Source: Eimeria necatrix
Taxonomy: Eukaryota; Apicomplexa; Conoidasida; Eucoccidiorida; Eimeriidae
DNA: 10,752 nt
Reading direction: 5' to 3'
Assembly: GCF_000499385.1 (NCBI RefSeq)
Contig: NW_013651742.1
Location: 1 to 10,752, forward strand
Part shown: in pieces, positions 8,337-10,752 of the stretch
How positions within the stretch are numbered: position 1 is the stretch's first letter
Layout of the letters: each line of letters begins with the position of its first letter
The notes under the pieces: model-generated
Told to the model about the DNA's origin: nothing
The model's input: only the letters and a program-made list of their open reading frames with translations
Databases searched by the model: none
Translations under genes and position numbers: made by a program

Positions 8337-8412
8337 CGCCGCTGCTGCCGCGTGCCGCCCCCTTCCTGCTCCTCCCCGCTGCTGCTGCTGCTCTCGCTGC
8401 TGCTGCTGCTGC

Positions 8413-8448
<36 letters not shown>

Positions 8449-8808
8449 GGGCCCGCGGGCGCGGCTTGCTGCTGACCAAGTCGTGCAGCGCCAGCAGCGC
8501 AGCATCTGCTGGCAGCAGCTGCTGCTGCGCAGCAAATCTCTCGAGAGCAGCAAAGTCGGAGACTTCGTGGAGAGTTGAGGGAATCCAGCTTTGCAGAAAC
8601 ACAGCGTCGCTCACTTGCTGCTCCGCTGCAGCCTTGCTGCTGCTGCTGCTGCTGCTGCTGCGGCTGCTGCTGCTGCTGCGGCTGCTGCTGCTGCTGCGGC
8701 TGCTGCTGCGGCTGCTGCTGCGGCTGCGGCTGCTGCTGCGGCTGCCGCCATAGTAGCCCCAATTGCTGTCGGTGCTGTAGCCGTCGTTGGCCCAGCTGCG
8801 GCTGTCCC

Positions 8809-8847
<39 letters not shown>

Positions 8848-8973
8848 CTGCTTTCGCTGCTGTTGCTTCTGCTGCTGCTGCTTTTGGTGCTGCTGCTGCT
8901 GCTCTTTCCGGCTGTTTGGGCGGACGTCCCGCTAAGTAACTCGCCATCGCCTCCCACAGCTCTTCGTCCGTCA

Positions 8974-9029
<56 letters not shown>

Positions 9030-9193
9030 AGGAAGTGGAGCTCTGGGGGCAGCTCTGCTTTGACAACAAATTCGAAAAGTTCGCGAACTGACAGCAATTT
9101 AAATTTGGAAAAGAAAATATTTCTTTTTTCAAAGAAGGGGGGAAAGGCCCTCCACTGCTTCCTCGACTCCCTGCACTCCCCGCTGCAGCAGCA

Positions 9194-9240
<47 letters not shown>

Positions 9241-9355
9241 ATGCGTCGAGCCGCTTCGCGAAGAAAGCCGTGGTGTTGCTGCAGTCTCTCTTGAGAAAGT
9301 CCAGGGCCTCGGGATGGTCTCTTTCCACTGCCTGGCTGACGTCCAGCAAAACAAT

Positions 9356-9395
<40 letters not shown>

Positions 9396-9764
9396 GGCTG
9401 CTGCAGCAGCAAGTTGTACTCGCTGAAGTCCCCGTGCACTGACCTGCAGCGCTGGAAGAGCTGCCGCAGCAGCAGCACGGACTGTACGTACAGCAGCCGC
9501 CAGCCAGCAGCAACTTGCGCAGCAGGGGCCCCCCAGCAGCAGCAGCAAAGGGCCTCGTGGCTGCTGCTGCTGCTGCAGCAGCAGCAGCAGCGCTCCGCAG
9601 CAGCAGCAGCAAACGCCCGACACACTTCCGGCAAGTCCTTCAAACGAGGAGCAGCAAAATAAAATAAATTGGAAGCATCAAATGGAAAAGAAAAATCCCC
9701 GCCACCCCACAACTCCTCCTGGTGTCTGTACACCTCAGCGGCCTGCTGCTTCCGCTCACGCCCC

Positions 9765-9810
<46 letters not shown>

Positions 9811-9901
9811 CCTCCTCGTCTTCTTCCTCCTCATCTTCTTCTTCCTCATCTTCTTCCTCATCTTCTTCCTCATCATCTTCCTCATCTTCATCGCCATCTG
9901 C

Positions 9902-9957
<56 letters not shown>

Positions 9958-10050
9958 TTGGTGCTGCTGCTGCTGCTGCTGCTTGTGGGTCCGCCTCGCC
10001 CTCCGCCTCGTGGCTGCTCCGCTTGTCGCCTTCCCCCTCCACAGCAACAC

Positions 10051-10107
<57 letters not shown>

Positions 10108-10409
10108 GGTAGGTGGCAGTGCCGATGAACTGCATCAGCAGCACATTGCTTTTGCATGCAATTGGCAGCGGGCAGGGAATTCCTGCTGCAGCAAAGCGCA
10201 GCAAATTGCGCTGCTCCTTCATGGCCCACACGGCGACCATTTTTCGCGGGTTGCGGCTGCTGCAGCAGCAGCAGCAGCACAGCAGCAGCAGCAGCAGCAG
10301 CAGAGTGAGCACGCAGCGCAGCAGACACACGAGGCACAAACCTCCCCAGAACACCAAGCAGCAGCAGACCCCTCGCCCTGCACACCGCAGCAGCATAACC
10401 AACAGCAGC

Positions 10410-10465
<56 letters not shown>

Positions 10466-10477
10466 ACCAACAGCAGC

Positions 10478-10548
<71 letters not shown>

Positions 10549-10669
10549 TTACCGCGAGTATGCGTGGTTGAACCTGAAGTCCCCCTCGACATATTTGCTG
10601 CGGTTTTTGAAAGACAAAACGGAAGTGCGGTAAACCTTCAGTGCAAACGGCACCAAACGGCTCTCCGGC

Positions 10670-10752
<83 letters not shown>
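8156..10752 (-). CDS. RIO1: RIO1-type atypical serine kinase, two exons, 5' end outside window
   Basis: RIO1 is an atypical kinase/ATPase needed for late cytoplasmic maturation of the 40S ribosomal subunit. The sense order is exon 1 (10752-10553), intron, exon 2 (10256-8156, stop TAA). Exon 1 has a Gln run, then FALKVYRTSV with the ATP-binding Lys at 10638-10636, and EGDFRFNHAYSR. Exon 2 starts with NPRKMV, then MKEQRNLLRFAAAGIPCP and VLLMQFIG (hinge). Further on are APRLKD, the catalytic loop VHGDFSEYN (about 9445-9420), the metal-binding LLDVSQAVERDHPEALDF, LSVRELFEF, WIPSTLHEV, and a basic tail with KKKVKEMNRERRKFKIPK. All agree in order with RIO1, and catalytic Asp and Asn are present, so it should be active. 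Large inserts break the domain: about 150 residues (poly-Ser, poly-Ala, Asp/Glu stretch) after the hinge, a Cys/Ser insert before the catalytic loop, poly-Gln before DVSQ, and poly-Ser after FFAKR. The P-loop and N-terminal domain lie beyond 10752. RIO2 is unlikely because the SEYN, DHPEALDF and C-terminal motifs fit RIO1. Confidence 0.93.
10257..10552 (-). other. Intron of the RIO1 gene, mostly CTG repeat in sense
   Basis: This 296-base intron was placed by protein alignment. Exon 1 ends TACTCGCG and the intron begins GTAACC. It ends GCAG before CCGCAACCCG, which rebuilds HAYSR-R-NPRKMV with the same spacing as other RIO1 proteins. In sense orientation the donor GTAAC runs straight into 23 uninterrupted CTG units (10547-10479), then more CTG runs, and the acceptor region is CTG repeat instead of a clear pyrimidine tract. 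The acceptor is a tandem CAGCAG; the upstream choice would insert one Ser. The continuous frame through the intron would give long Leu and Cys runs in the kinase loop, which is implausible. Confidence 0.85.
10393..10480. repeat. 68-bp offset duplication inside the intron
   Basis: The 20-mer GCATAACCAACAGCAGCACA occurs at 10393-10412 and again at 10461-10480, each followed by a long (CAG)n run. The intron therefore grew at least once by duplicating a unique anchor together with its repeat, as well as by adding single triplets. Confidence 0.9.

Noticed and set aside
7914..8753. 279-codon + strand frame
   Set aside because: Overlaps the RIO1 C-terminus on the opposite strand, where known family motifs are found; the rest is interrupted triplet repeat.
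10257..10411. N-terminal extension MLLLVMLLRC of the continuous minus-strand frame
   Set aside because: It reads through the intron; hydrophobic Leu/Cys runs mimic a signal peptide, but the true upstream exon with the ATP-binding Lys is at 10553-10752.
9722..10633. 303-codon + strand frame with Cys and aromatic runs
   Set aside because: Antisense to RIO1 exon 2, its intron and exon 1; contains poly-Cys and no recognised motif.
1..10752. tRNA, rRNA or transposon genes
   Set aside because: I saw no cloverleaf with conserved tRNA boxes, no rRNA-like sequence, and no transposase, reverse transcriptase or terminal repeats.

Overview
The window looks like nuclear DNA of a coccidian apicomplexan, most likely an Eimeria species. 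Three things point there. CAG/CTG triplets crowd both coding and non-coding DNA and give runs of Ala, Gln and Ser inside proteins, including inside a housekeeping enzyme. AT-rich islands with tetranucleotide repeats lie between GC-rich blocks. One split gene has a canonical GT-AG intron. The genus rests on this repeat style and was not tested by a search.

Layout. Positions 1-3229 hold no gene I can support. They contain AT dinucleotide repeats, a ~30-bp tandem repeat, AATT/AAAT tetranucleotide repeats with a 68-bp perfect palindrome, CAG/CTG composite repeats, a GCTA run, a 30-bp GGGGCCCC palindrome and a GC-rich 5' flank. Positions 3230-6406 (+) encode a 1058-residue protein I do not recognise: a basic patch and one likely membrane anchor near the N-terminus, a long Ala-rich middle cut by short complex segments, and a Gln-rich C-terminal third. 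Positions 6407-8155 lie between the 3' ends of two convergent genes and hold tandem repeats, a 28-bp perfect palindrome and a TTTA run. Positions 8156-10752 (-) hold most of a RIO1-type atypical protein kinase, in two exons separated by a 296-nt intron made almost wholly of triplet repeats. Its 5' end, with the P-loop and N-terminal domain, is beyond the window edge.

The two genes have no evident functional link. RIO1 acts in cytoplasmic 40S ribosomal subunit maturation; the other protein is probably a membrane or secreted lineage-specific protein. The main interest is how triplet repeats relate to gene structure. Repeats in exons are read almost only as Gln, Ser or Ala. In the RIO1 gene the repeat is CAG on the sense strand in both exons but CTG in the intron and after the stop codon. 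The intron begins GTAAC followed at once by 23 CTG units and ends in a tandem CAGCAG acceptor. I see no defence system, mobile element, CRISPR array or RNA gene.
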